A stretch of 64,000 bases of DNA from Algoriphagus terrigena DSM 22685 (GTDB lineage: Bacteria; Bacteroidota; Bacteroidia; Cytophagales; Cyclobacteriaceae), in contig NZ_AUBW01000003.1 in the NCBI RefSeq assembly GCF_000429445.1, positions 248,001 through 312,000 on the forward strand, in the 5' to 3' direction. Made by a program: the position numbers and the translations under genes. The notes below the pieces were generated by a model. The model had not been told where the DNA came from. It did no database searches and was given only the letters and a program-made list of their open reading frames with translations. Positions 33,324 through 43,800 of the stretch are shown here, in pieces (the first letter of the stretch is position 1; the number at the start of each line of letters is the position of its first letter).

Positions 33324-36300
33324 TTTCTGTCTTTTTATCTTTTCTGGCCGCTTTTTTCTTTTCTTTTTTCTCTTTTTTGGATTCTTCAGTCTCCTTCACG
33401 GGAGGTCTCCAGAGCTCTTTGAACTCGTTGAATTCCCTGTTAAAGGTCAGACCGACGCCAGTGACGAAGAGCTGGCCGTCGATGATGGATTCGAACTGGT
33501 TCTTACGAAACGCGCGGATTCTCCATCGGCCATCCTCTGTCAGCATGTACTCGAAGTTGATATTGGCCAGGAGCGAATTGCCTTCCTGTTCCTGCCCTTG
33601 GGAGGTTCCTTCCAGTCCCACCTGACTGCCCACCTCCACGATGAGCCGATCGTCGAAAAGCCTCTGTTGCGCATTGATGTTCAGGTCGGTGCGGTTTTGG
33701 GCGGAGCCGCTTTGGTAATCCTGGTAGCTGTCCACGTCGAAGCCGAGGGAAAAGCCGCTTTCCTCTCCAAAGAGCTTGCTTGACAGCGCGTTCATCTGAT
33801 CGGAAAGAAGCTGGCTGGCGCTGTTTCTGGCAACAGCTTCAGCTCCGCCAGACGAACCGTCGCTTCCCTGTGATGGGAAAAACCGATCCAACACCAACAG
33901 CGAAAAAACCTGCTTATTGAGCTCATCTTCCTGGCCGTTGATCTGCAGGACTCGGGAGTAGACATTCCCGCCAAATTCGCCTCGTTCGCTCTCGGGCATG
34001 TCTAGCGCAAAGGTTATCTCAGGTTTGAGCAACTCACCTTTCACATTCAGATAGACGAGAAAAGTAAGTTTTTGCTGGTATTGCGTTTTTACTTCGCTGT
34101 CAGAGCCGGAAAGCTGGGCAGACATCAGGTCGGAGGCGCTGGTCTCCACCTCGTAGATGGCTCTGATATCCAGGGTGGCGTCCATCGGGTCGCCGTTCCA
34201 GGTGATCCGACTGCCCGGATTGATGTCAAATTTTTTGCTGATCAGATTGTAGAGGGACATTTCGTAGAAGCCGTCATTCACTTCATATGCTCCCGTGAGC
34301 GTCACCCTTCCGTTGGGATTGACATCCATCCGGAGCTCGGTGTCCCCAGCGATGGTGAGATTGTCTCCAGTGTAGGGGTCGATGACGACCTTGAAATTTG
34401 CTTTGGGATCTACCGCGAGGTTGGCGTGGATTTCATATCCCGAAAATGCGCTGGTGGTCTCGTCCAGCGTTCGGGTGAGGATATCGTCCGGATCGGATTT
34501 GTTTACAAAATTGACAACGCCCTCGCGCTCCACTACGTCCAGTTGCGATTCAGGAATGATCACCGTCAGGTCGGTATTGTCGCGGACACGGAGATTTGCC
34601 CGAACGATCGGCAGCGTCAAGTCTCCCTGAATGCTGATATCTGCGTCGAGAGAGGCTTTTCCGAATACGAGCTCGTTTTCTTCGTTGCTGGAGTTGATCG
34701 CCATGAAGTTTTCTGCATCCAGCTGCAGGTCGAAAGAAGGATTGGTAAAACTCTCCGTCAATACAGAGCCATCGATACTGAAGGTATTGCCGTCTCCGTC
34801 CCGGATCGTAAACGTATCGAAGTACACACCTTCGTTGTCCAACTTAAGGATTTCGTCGGACAGGATATATTTTGTACTCAATTGAGTCGGAATAAAAGAC
34901 GCCTCGTTGAACCTGAATTCGCCCTCATATACGGGCTCTGTCGTGGTGCCTGACGCGGTAACTTTTCCGCTAAGAAATCCCTCTCCGTTGCTAATCTGAC
35001 CCTGCGATAGGGAGGCGATCTTTTCCATGTCGATCCGCTTGAGATCCAGATCCACGTCAAATGTCCCGCCCGATTCATCTGCCACAAAGCTGCCGTCAAG
35101 ATCCAGATCTACCCCTTCATCTTTCAGCCCAAGGGCGAGGACGTAATTGCCGAGGCTTTTTGCGGTGGCTTCAAGGGAAAGATCGCCCAGGTGCGTGTCC
35201 ATGACCATCAGACCGTCCACATTCAGTTTTCCCATGATGCCCATCGCGTCAAACGGATTCTCTACGACGAGTTGACCCTGCAGGGCTCCTCCCGCGAGCG
35301 TATCGCTCGGATTGAGAATTCCGGTAAAAGTCTCCAGTCTGAAATTTTCGAACTCGACCGCGAGATTTTTTTCCGTAAAGCCTGGGATGTCGTTTTGGAC
35401 AGTGAGACTTTGCTCCCCATTTCGTAACTCAAATTCCCGAAATTGGAGATTTCCTGTCGAGAAGGTAATGCTGTTGTCACCGTTGATTTCCCACGGAGCA
35501 CCGTTCAGGGTCAGGTTCTCCGGGATGATAAGAACCCGGGTAGAGTCTCCCGAGATACCGATGTCAAATGGAATTCGGGCCAGGATTTCCTCTTCATGGT
35601 AGGTCAGGAATTCTACGTTCAGCAACGAATTCTGCATCACGCCCGTGAGACTGGTTTTTTGCATGGCAACCGGACCCGTGCTCAGTCCGAGGAAGCCGAG
35701 CTCCATATCCAAGTCCGTTCGATCCGCGTTGATCCTGACTTGGAGGTCGTCGATCTCGGTGCCGCCATAGTTGATGTAGGGGAAATCTATCGCCGCGACC
35801 AGCGAATCGGTCGCTTGGATGAAGTCGACCTTTACCCTCGCCGTGTCGAAATTTTCCAAGCCCGATAGCAAAACATCTGTCAAAAGCGGGTCGGGAGCAA
35901 GGGTCAAATCCACTTGCATCACCAACGAATCACCTTGCGGATTTCCCACCGAGGTCGAATCTAAGTAGTGGGCAAACAGCCCCGAAAGGGCATCTTGGAG
36001 CTCGTTTGTAGAAGAGTTGCTGCGGAGATAGCCGTTGAGGATCTTGCTGTTGATGTCCAAACTCGTGCTATCCGGCGTCAGATGCGCTTCTACATCGAGT
36101 TCACCGGTTTGGTAGTTCCTATCTTTGAACAGGATGTTGCCGTCATTGAGATGGGCGGTCAAGTCAAAAGCCTCCGGATTTCCTTCGAAATTGGCTTGCA
36201 ACTGCAGCTTTGCCCGGCTGTTTTCTCCCGTCAGCCCAAGCTCCCGGAAGTCAGCTCCTTTGAGATCGAGGTTGAGATCAACCTTGGAGTTGACCGAATC

Positions 36301-38361
36301 CAGATCCAGTTTGGTCAATAAGTCAAAGTCCAAAAACTCCGCCTCGATCCACATCCGCACGTCGCCGACGCCCTCGACTAACTTACCCTCGAGGTTGAGT
36401 CCGCTGTAGTCGGTTCCGTACAGTCTAAATCTGTCAAACGCTGAGCTCAGCTCCGCGTTCATGGAGTAAATGTCCGTTCCTGATCCTGTGGCCTTGATTT
36501 GAAAGCTCACAGTGTCCAGTTCGGGGATCTTCAGCAATGTCCCAAGTTGGAGATCCTGTACACCCAAATCAGCGTCAAAAGCGATGGTTTGGCGGTTTTG
36601 GAAACCTCCGTCGAGCGTGACATTGCCAAGACTGGTTTTCAGATCTACGTTCGCCATGAGGTCATCCAGGGAACCACGGACGCTCGACCTGAGATTTAAA
36701 GCGTCAGGAAGCTGCACTCCCAGCGCCTGCTCATCCACAAATCGGATCAGGTCAGATCGGGTCGATATCATCCGGATGGAGGGCAGGTCTATCCTCAGCC
36801 GATCCATGTCCATGGGCTGTTCGATCGCGCCATTTGCGATAAGGCGGGTTTTAGACCAAGAGGCAATGAGGTTGTCGAGATTGATGTGTTCCAGATCCCC
36901 ATCTAATTCAGCTTTCAAGAAAACAGGTGCTTTGGCAATCTCCCGGATCAGGGTGTCTTGTGCGAGCGCGGGAGAAAAGAAATACGCATCTCTGACATCC
37001 AATTTGGTGTCTTCCACCTCCAGCTCCACCTTGGTTTTCTCGGGAAAACTGATCAGATCATCGATTGAGGCATAGTTCAGCGTTGTACTCGCCGTCAAGT
37101 TGCTTCGGTTGGTTTGCAGAACCAGATCCGTGATTTGGGCGGATTCCTCATCCAGTTCCAGCTCAAACTGAAACTTGTCCAACTCAAATCCGCTGCCCTC
37201 TGAGAAATGGAATTCCTTCAAATTGGCGGCTACTTGCTGGTCTTGGAGTGACACCTCTTCCAGATCCAGTTTAAGTCCTGAGATGTTAATTGCCTCGGCG
37301 TTGAAAGCTCCTTTCGTCACTGGGACGTCTGCGGTTTTGTATTCGAGCTCAGTAGAGTCAATGTAGATTTTATCGGCCGAAACGACCCATTCAGGCCAGA
37401 TAAAGGCGGAATCGCCTGATGGGATAGCGTCGTCTTCTGTCTCTGTTGCGGTAGAGGATTGAGAGAAATCGTGGTAGCTTAATGTGCTGTTTTTCAGCTC
37501 GACTTTGTCCAGACGGATGATTTGCTCGACTAGATTGGCTTCCGGCAATTTGACCAAAAACCAGCCGATATCGACCTTGGCGTCCAGCCGATCCGGTTTG
37601 CTGACGTAGTCGGCTTGGACGTCTGACAGGATCAATTCTTCCAGTATTAGACTCGGCATCGGAGTCTCGGTTTCTTCCTCTTCGGCTGGAGGAAAGGGTT
37701 TGGTTTGGAGATAAGTTACCTGTGTATTTTTGAGTGCGACTTGATTGATTTCGAAGAAGAACTCTTCCAGATCAATCTCGGAAATATCCACATCCAGCTC
37801 CCCAAGAAGGATTTTGGCGTCGATCCCCATCACTTCGTCTTGATAGACCACATCAAAATCCCTAAGACTGGCCGGCGCAATCGAGATGGAAATAGGGTCT
37901 GCGGCGGTCGTGTCCACCGGCGTGGCTGCCTGGGTGGTGTCTGAGGCAAATGCCTCGATCAGAAAATCAAAATTGAATTTGCCGGTCACCTCAGGCCTGC
38001 TGACTCTGGCGGTGAGGCCTTCCCAGTCGAGTTTAGTCACGTTGATATTTCCTGTAGAAAGGAGCGGGGCTATGGCTACTCCAGCTTCGAGCTTTCTGGA
38101 ATAAAGGAGCGTGTCTTGGCTCAGGTCTTCGAGGTAAAGTTCTTCGAGGAAGATGTTACCGGAAAAGGTGATGAAGAGTTTTCCAATGCGGAGTTCGGTG
38201 CCTGTTTTCTCCTTGACGTAGCTGGTCGCCTTGTCCACGATGATGCCCTGCCCCCAAGGGCTTCGGATAAAGAGTATCAGGGCGATCAGAATCACCAGCA
38301 AGACTCCAATGACAATTCCCAGAATCTTAAAAATCTTTAGAAGGATCTTTTTAGTAGTAAT
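33304..38361 (-). CDS. tamB: Translocation/assembly module protein TamB
   Basis: A very long AsmA/DUF490-type protein that bridges inner and outer membranes as a beta-taco groove. One N-terminal anchor helix is followed by many beta repeats, and the conserved TamB C-terminal domain (PKANFKVVIDPYTGDNLTIA, GEYEVNDGFYEM-like segment, RVLQINGQEDELN) is at the end. The first ordinary start codon is TTG at 38301, giving 1665 residues, but this cuts into the anchor. Upstream in frame lie TTKKILLKIFKILGIVIGVL, up to an ATT at 38361-38359 just after a stop at 38367. I therefore extend the gene to 38361. It overlaps tamL, with which it works. Confidence 0.9.
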   Translation of the reverse strand: MTTKKILLKIFKILGIVIGVLLVILIALILFIRSPWGQGIIVDKATSYVKEKTGTELRIGKLFITFSGNIFLEELYLEDLSQDTLLYSRKLEAGVAIAPLLSTGNINVTKLDWEGLTARVSRPEVTGKFNFDFLIEAFASDTTQAATPVDTTAADPISISIAPASLRDFDVVYQDEVMGIDAKILLGELDVDISEIDLEEFFFEINQVALKNTQVTYLQTKPFPPAEEEETETPMPSLILEELILSDVQADYVSKPDRLDAKVDIGWFLVKLPEANLVEQIIRLDKVELKNSTLSYHDFSQSSTATETEDDAIPSGDSAFIWPEWVVSADKIYIDSTELEYKTADVPVTKGAFNAEAINISGLKLDLEEVSLQDQQVAANLKEFHFSEGSGFELDKFQFELELDEESAQITDLVLQTNRSNLTASTTLNYASIDDLISFPEKTKVELEVEDTKLDVRDAYFFSPALAQDTLIREIAKAPVFLKAELDGDLEHINLDNLIASWSKTRLIANGAIEQPMDMDRLRIDLPSIRMISTRSDLIRFVDEQALGVQLPDALNLRSSVRGSLDDLMANVDLKTSLGNVTLDGGFQNRQTIAFDADLGVQDLQLGTLLKIPELDTVSFQIKATGSGTDIYSMNAELSSAFDRFRLYGTDYSGLNLEGKLVEGVGDVRMWIEAEFLDFDLLTKLDLDSVNSKVDLNLDLKGADFRELGLTGENSRAKLQLQANFEGNPEAFDLTAHLNDGNILFKDRNYQTGELDVEAHLTPDSTSLDINSKILNGYLRSNSSTNELQDALSGLFAHYLDSTSVGNPQGDSLVMQVDLTLAPDPLLTDVLLSGLENFDTARVKVDFIQATDSLVAAIDFPYINYGGTEIDDLQVRINADRTDLDMELGFLGLSTGPVAMQKTSLTGVMQNSLLNVEFLTYHEEEILARIPFDIGISGDSTRVLIIPENLTLNGAPWEINGDNSITFSTGNLQFREFELRNGEQSLTVQNDIPGFTEKNLAVEFENFRLETFTGILNPSDTLAGGALQGQLVVENPFDAMGIMGKLNVDGLMVMDTHLGDLSLEATAKSLGNYVLALGLKDEGVDLDLDGSFVADESGGTFDVDLDLKRIDMEKIASLSQGQISNGEGFLSGKVTASGTTTEPVYEGEFRFNEASFIPTQLSTKYILSDEILKLDNEGVYFDTFTIRDGDGNTFSIDGSVLTESFTNPSFDLQLDAENFMAINSSNEENELVFGKASLDADISIQGDLTLPIVRANLRVRDNTDLTVIIPESQLDVVEREGVVNFVNKSDPDDILTRTLDETTSAFSGYEIHANLAVDPKANFKVVIDPYTGDNLTIAGDTELRMDVNPNGRVTLTGAYEVNDGFYEMSLYNLISKKFDINPGSRITWNGDPMDATLDIRAIYEVETSASDLMSAQLSGSDSEVKTQYQQKLTFLVYLNVKGELLKPEITFALDMPESERGEFGGNVYSRVLQINGQEDELNKQVFSLLVLDRFFPSQGSDGSSGGAEAVARNSASQLLSDQMNALSSKLFGEESGFSLGFDVDSYQDYQSGSAQNRTDLNINAQQRLFDDRLIVEVGSQVGLEGTSQGQEQEGNSLLANINFEYMLTEDGRWRIRAFRKNQFESIIDGQLFVTGVGLTFNREFNEFKELWRPPVKETEESKKEKKEKKKAARKDKKTENEDQDR

Positions 38362-38558
38362 AGCTTAAATAATTTTGTGGCTTAAAAGGCAGAATGTAGC
38401 GGTTTAAATCAATAAACAGGCCAAGGTAGGCTTAAGAAGGGAGACTTAAGGCCCAAGACCGCAGACCTCTCACAATTCTTACCGCTTACCAATCATTGGC
38501 GTCCCCCTTTGCGTCATGGCTGTCATCCATGGGCCGTCGACTATTGACCAAATTGAAA

Positions 38559-40718
38559 CTACCACTTCGGCCTGATGCCCGGCGCCGTCGGGAACTTTCT
38601 GCTTTTGTATTCCTCCAGATCGCCGGTTGGTTTCTCTATCTCTGCAGGGAAAGGCCGCTTCGCAAAAGTCTCGAAGTACAACAGGCAGGAATTTCTCCAC
38701 CATTCGGCTTCCTGCACTTGGATCGCCAGCAACTGGCGTACATGATCAAAACGTTCTGGGTCGATTTCGCTTTCCAGCGAATTCCAATTGGCCTGTATTT
38801 GTCGTGCGGATTTTACGCCTGCATCGTAATGCAAGCCGATCTCATCCCAAAGCGTTCTCCCCGAGGGAAGCTTGAAATCCCAGGGGAGGTGATGAAACCA
38901 CAACAGGTATTTCTCAGGAATCTGAGTGGGATCTGACCATGCCTCCACGATCTCCGGCGCATATTGACCCAGGGCGTCGCTGCCACTTGCAGTCCGGTCA
39001 AACCCGATTCCCAGACTGTCCGCTTGATGATAATAAAGCGACGTCCAATCGGGTCGGCCACCGGTCACCCAAGGCCCCGGGCCATAGTGATGATCCCAGC
39101 CCATGATATGGTGCAGACCGAGTGGCATCATGTAGTTGACCGCGGCTTCGCGGGACTCGAGGAGGATTTCTTTAATCTTGGCCAGGGGCTCTGGCTTTTG
39201 GCCAAAGGTCATCTTCACCCATTCGTCGGCGATCTCTTCTGAGCTCAGTTCGGGATTCCACGCCATCCGCCCAAAGGCATACCAGTTGGACTGCGCCATG
39301 AGATGCCCGGTCCAGTTGCGGTCGGTGCCGATATTGGACACGCCCGCGACTAGGGTGAGTTTTTGGCCGGAGTCTGTACCGTCAACGATGCCGGCCACCG
39401 TTGCCGCTGGAGTGGGGCGATAGGTTTTGCTGCGAAAGACTTCCTCCCACATCGGAGCGAGGTAGACCAGCTGCGTTGCCTGACCGAGGTATTCCTGGGT
39501 AATCTGAAACTCCATCCCGAGGTTGGTGCTGTCCATTGCGCCAAAAAGCGGATGAAAAGGCTCTCTTGGCATGAAGTCAATCGCGCCGTTTTTCACCTGG
39601 ATGATCACGTTTTCTCTGAACTTCCCGTCCAGCGGTTCAAATTCCAGATTGGCATGCTTGTGCCGGTCTTCATCCAATTCGTGAGAATAAACAAACGCCC
39701 GCCAGATTAACACGCCGCCATGCGGAGCCAGTGCATCGGCGAGTAGATTGGCGCCCTCGGCATGGTTTCGCTGGTATTCATGCGGTCCGGGCTGGCCCTC
39801 CGAGTTGGCTTTGACCAAGTAGCCGCCGAAGTCGGGGATGAAGGAATACATCTCGTCCGTCTTCTTTTTCCAGAAAGCAATGACCTCGGGATCGAGCGGA
39901 TCAGCAGTCTTGAGACCGCCGATTTCGATGGGAGCGGAGAAGCGGGCCGTAAGGAAAACCTTGATGCCATAGGGTCTAAAAAGATCCGCTAGCACCTTCG
40001 CTTTTTTCATAAAGTCCGTCGTCAGAATCCGTGCATTGGCATTGACATTAGTCAGAGAGACGGCGTTGATTCCGATGCTGGCGTTCGCACGGGCGTAGTC
40101 GATGTAGCGGGGATCGATGTAGCCAGGGAGCTTGTGCCAGTCCCAGATCGAGAAACCCGCATAGCCCCGCTCGACCGTCCGATCCAGATTGTCCCAATGG
40201 TTGAGCATTCGGAGTTTAACTTTCGGACTGTCAGATTTTTCAAGCTTTGGATCGAAAGTTTCAGTTTGGATACTTTTCAGCCAGTCAAAGACTCCGTAAA
40301 GTACGCCGATGGGACGGTTTCCGATGATCGCGTAATAGGTTTTTCCCTGAAAATCGATCGTCCCCCTCCAGTAACCTTCCTCGCCAAGCTGCCGTAGTTC
40401 GGTCTGCTGCTGGAGTCCGAGCACCTGCGAAAGCTCCTCCCTCTTACCGAGCCAAACCTGAGTTTCAGCGAGTCGTTCGGTCTTGAATTGAGGAGCGCTT
40501 CCGACGAGTTTGGGAGCGGCGATTTGCAGCTCCTTTCGGATGACGTCATAGGTGGGACTTTCTCCAAAAAAATAGATGCCGGAGAAAAGTTGGCTGGCTT
40601 GGATTTTCAGGTTGGCATCTTCAATAGGCTGATAATCCAGCCAAAGTTTGTAGCCGTCATTAGCCGAGACTGAAAAAGTCATGGAAATCCAAAGCAATAC
40701 AAACAACAGAGTTTTCAT
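38559..40718 (-). CDS. aguA: Alpha-glucuronidase, GH67
   Basis: A 719-residue exported enzyme (signal MKTLLFVLLWISMTFSVSA) that removes 4-O-methylglucuronic acid from glucuronoxylo-oligosaccharides. Family GH67 motifs are complete: HWDNLDRTVERGYAG, VKANSEGQPGP (acid Glu near 307), GAIDFMPREP (Asp near 380), MEFQITQEYLG (Glu near 403) and HHIMGWDHHYGPGPW. Length is normal. No xylanase, xylosidase or SusCD genes adjoin it, so it stands alone here. It is divergent from addA with a 175-base spacer. Confidence 0.95.
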   Translation of the reverse strand: MKTLLFVLLWISMTFSVSANDGYKLWLDYQPIEDANLKIQASQLFSGIYFFGESPTYDVIRKELQIAAPKLVGSAPQFKTERLAETQVWLGKREELSQVLGLQQQTELRQLGEEGYWRGTIDFQGKTYYAIIGNRPIGVLYGVFDWLKSIQTETFDPKLEKSDSPKVKLRMLNHWDNLDRTVERGYAGFSIWDWHKLPGYIDPRYIDYARANASIGINAVSLTNVNANARILTTDFMKKAKVLADLFRPYGIKVFLTARFSAPIEIGGLKTADPLDPEVIAFWKKKTDEMYSFIPDFGGYLVKANSEGQPGPHEYQRNHAEGANLLADALAPHGGVLIWRAFVYSHELDEDRHKHANLEFEPLDGKFRENVIIQVKNGAIDFMPREPFHPLFGAMDSTNLGMEFQITQEYLGQATQLVYLAPMWEEVFRSKTYRPTPAATVAGIVDGTDSGQKLTLVAGVSNIGTDRNWTGHLMAQSNWYAFGRMAWNPELSSEEIADEWVKMTFGQKPEPLAKIKEILLESREAAVNYMMPLGLHHIMGWDHHYGPGPWVTGGRPDWTSLYYHQADSLGIGFDRTASGSDALGQYAPEIVEAWSDPTQIPEKYLLWFHHLPWDFKLPSGRTLWDEIGLHYDAGVKSARQIQANWNSLESEIDPERFDHVRQLLAIQVQEAEWWRNSCLLYFETFAKRPFPAEIEKPTGDLEEYKSRKFPTAPGIRPKW

Positions 40719-40893
40719 GGGTTTAGGTTTTTTGAGGATTTCAAATTGGCCAAAAATGAGGCGAAATCCAACCTATCGATATCATCGCGAATGAATAGAT
40801 CAGGCACCGTTTTACGACAATTTTCGTCAACCTTTACTTTTCCCGAAAGGAAAAACAGCCCACTTTCCTATCTTGGAGGCTCGCCTTTTTTCC

Positions 40894-43800
40894 ATGCAAC
40901 GACGACCCTTTATCCTCTACAAATCCTCCGCCGGCTCGGGGAAGACCTACACGCTGACGCTGGAGTACCTTAAGCTGGCGCTGCAAAGCCCCCGGTCTGC
41001 GTTCAAACAAATCTTGGCGGTGACCTTCACCAATAAGGCGACACAGGAGATGAAGGAGCGGATCCTGACGGTGCTGGAGCGACTCACTAAAGAAGTCAGG
41101 CCGAAGGAGTTTTTGGATGCGGAACTCATGCAGTCGCTTGACCTGAGTCCTGCGCAACTTCAAAGTCGGGCCCGGGAGACCCTGCTCCATATCCTGCACG
41201 GTTATGGGTATTTTGCCGTGAGCACGATCGATTCCTTCTTTCAGCGGGTAATCCGGTCGTTTGCACGGGAGATGGATTTGCAGGCAAAGTTTGACCTGGA
41301 GATGGACACCGACGCGGTTCTGGATCGCTTGGTGGACCGAGTGGTAGAGAAGGTGTCTATCGACCGAAACCTCCGAACCTGGCTGATCGACTACGCCGAA
41401 GAGCAGATCGAGAATGAGAAGTCCTGGGACATCCGCGGAGGAATCAAAAGTCTGGGAAGAGAGATCTTTCAGGAGCGGTTTAAGGCGTTTCGAGGTCTTT
41501 TCCAAGAGAGCGTCGCCAACGAAGGCTTCTTGGGTGAGTTTCGAAAGTACGTGCAGGACGAAAAGCGAAAACTGATCGCCGAGGCGGAAGAGCTGCGGGA
41601 AAAGTCGGAACAGATTCGGGCGAATTCCGGACTGGAGTGGACGGATTTCAAAGGTGGGAGCAAGAGTTTTGCGATGCGATTTGCCCGGCAGGGCGATCCT
41701 CAATGTCCCTTTCCGAGTCTCACGGAGATCATGCTCAGAGACCTTCCCGAGTATTCGAACTGGTATAAAAAAGGAGACCGGAACGGTCCAGCCATCGAGT
41801 CAGCGGCGCAGGCAGGTCTGGCGACGATTCTTTTTTCCTGGCCGGAAAAAGTAACCCAATGGAACACGCTAGATGCGCTTCAGAAGAACCTCAATGCCTT
41901 TGGCGTCTTTCGGGACCTGATCCTGGAGTTGCGATTGCTCAAGGATGAGGAGGGAATCCTTCTGATTTCAGACGTCAACGACTTCCTCAAGGAGATCACC
42001 AAGGACAATGACGCGCCTTTTGTCTATGAGAAGATCGGCAACCAATACCGCAATTTCCTGATTGACGAGTTTCAGGATACCTCCGATTTTCAATGGTCGA
42101 GCTTCAAGCCATTGCTCGAAAACTCCCTGGCTTCCGGCAATACCAACCTGCTCGTGGGTGATGTGAAGCAGTCGATCTATCGCTGGCGCGGCGGTCGGCT
42201 GGAACTCTTGCTGGCGGAAGTGCAGCAGCAGATTCATCCAGACTTCATCGAGGAGAAAGCTCTCGCGACCAACTTTCGCAGCCTGCCCGGCATCATCCAG
42301 TTTAACAACGCGATCTTCGAAACCCTGCCCGAACTCATGCAGGCCGGAATGAAGGACTCCTTTCAAATCGATGCGGAAAACCTCCTCGTGGAGGCTTTTG
42401 GCGGCGTGAAGCAGTCGATTCCTTCGGGAAAGATGAGCTTGGAGTTTCAAGGAAAGATCCGGTTGGAATTCAACCAAAAGACCAGCTCCCGATCCACCGA
42501 GGAAACTGATGAGGAGCAAGAGGATTCGCATACGAAGGTTCTGAATAGACTTCCGCAACTCGTGATGGATCTTCAGGATCGGGGCTATCAGTTGCGGGAC
42601 ATTGCTTTTTTGGTGCGAAAAAATGCCCACGGAGCCGAGATTGCGGATGCCTTGATGGCCTATGGGCGAGATAATCCGGACTCGAATTACCGCTTCGATG
42701 TGCTGTCGGAGGAGTCGCTTTTCCTCGACAAATCCGCCGCCGTGAAATGTCTGGTGGCGATGCTGACCTTTCTCAGCAACCCATCTGACAGAGTTTCGCT
42801 CAAGACGATGTGGTTTTACTATGCGCTGCTGCACGACATTCCATTGAGTCATGATCTCTTTCACAAGGACAAACTTCCCGATGAACTCCGGTCAAAAGAA
42901 TTGAAACTGCGTCAGCAGCTCGACGTCTTGACCCAGCTTCCGCTGATGGAGTTGTTGGAGGAGTGTGTGTCCTTTTTGGGAATGGTCGACAAGCAAAGTG
43001 ACCTGGCCTACGTCTCGGGATTTAAGGAGGCGGTCTTTGATTTTGTGAAAAAGAACCGGGCCGATTTAATCGGATTTTTGGATTGGTGGGAGCTGAACAA
43101 GGGCAAACGCACGGTCAAGATCCCTGAGGATCATGACGCGATGCGGATCTTGACCATTCACAAGGCCAAAGGACTCCAATACAAGGTGGTGCTCATGCCG
43201 TTCCTGGACTGGCGGATCGTCGCTTCCGGCCTTCAGGCGCCTGTGATCTGGTCGCCGTTTTCGACCGAAACCGGCATTCATACCGTTATGCCGCTGACCC
43301 ACGGCTCCGTACTGCGGGATTCTGCTTTTGCGCCAGCCTATCAGGATGAGATCCGGTTGGCTTATTTGGATTCGCTGAACATGTTGTATGTGGCTTTTAC
43401 CCGTGCCGAGGAAGTGATTTGGGGTTCTACGGAATTTTCACAAAACCAGAAAGGTGAAATCAATCTGAACACGACTGGCAACCTGCTTTACTCGCTTTTT
43501 GCCTCCGGTTTTCAGGTGGCTGAGCTGGGAGAAAATCAAAGCTGGGACGGTGAAAATCTGATTTACGAGGCGGGTAACTGGGGAACCATTCCGCTGCTGA
43601 AAGATCGAAAACCAACGCATGAATCACTCCTTCGCTGGGAATCGCAAAATTGGAGATCGAAGCTGAAGACCAAGAAGAAGGCCTGGGATTTTTCGGAGTC
43701 GGGACTTCAAGCCCGCTCGCAGCGCAAGCTTGGCGTGATCATCCATGAGTTGTTAGCCGCTTCGCAAGACAAGAAGGACGCCGAGCTTTTGCTTCAGCAA

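Noticed and set aside
34072-34953. A 293-codon open frame on the plus strand
   Set aside because: It lies wholly antisense to tamB, has no recognisable domain, and follows from the codon bias of the opposite strand.
41968-42864. A 298-codon minus-strand open frame
   Set aside because: It is antisense to addA helicase motifs and resembles no protein family.
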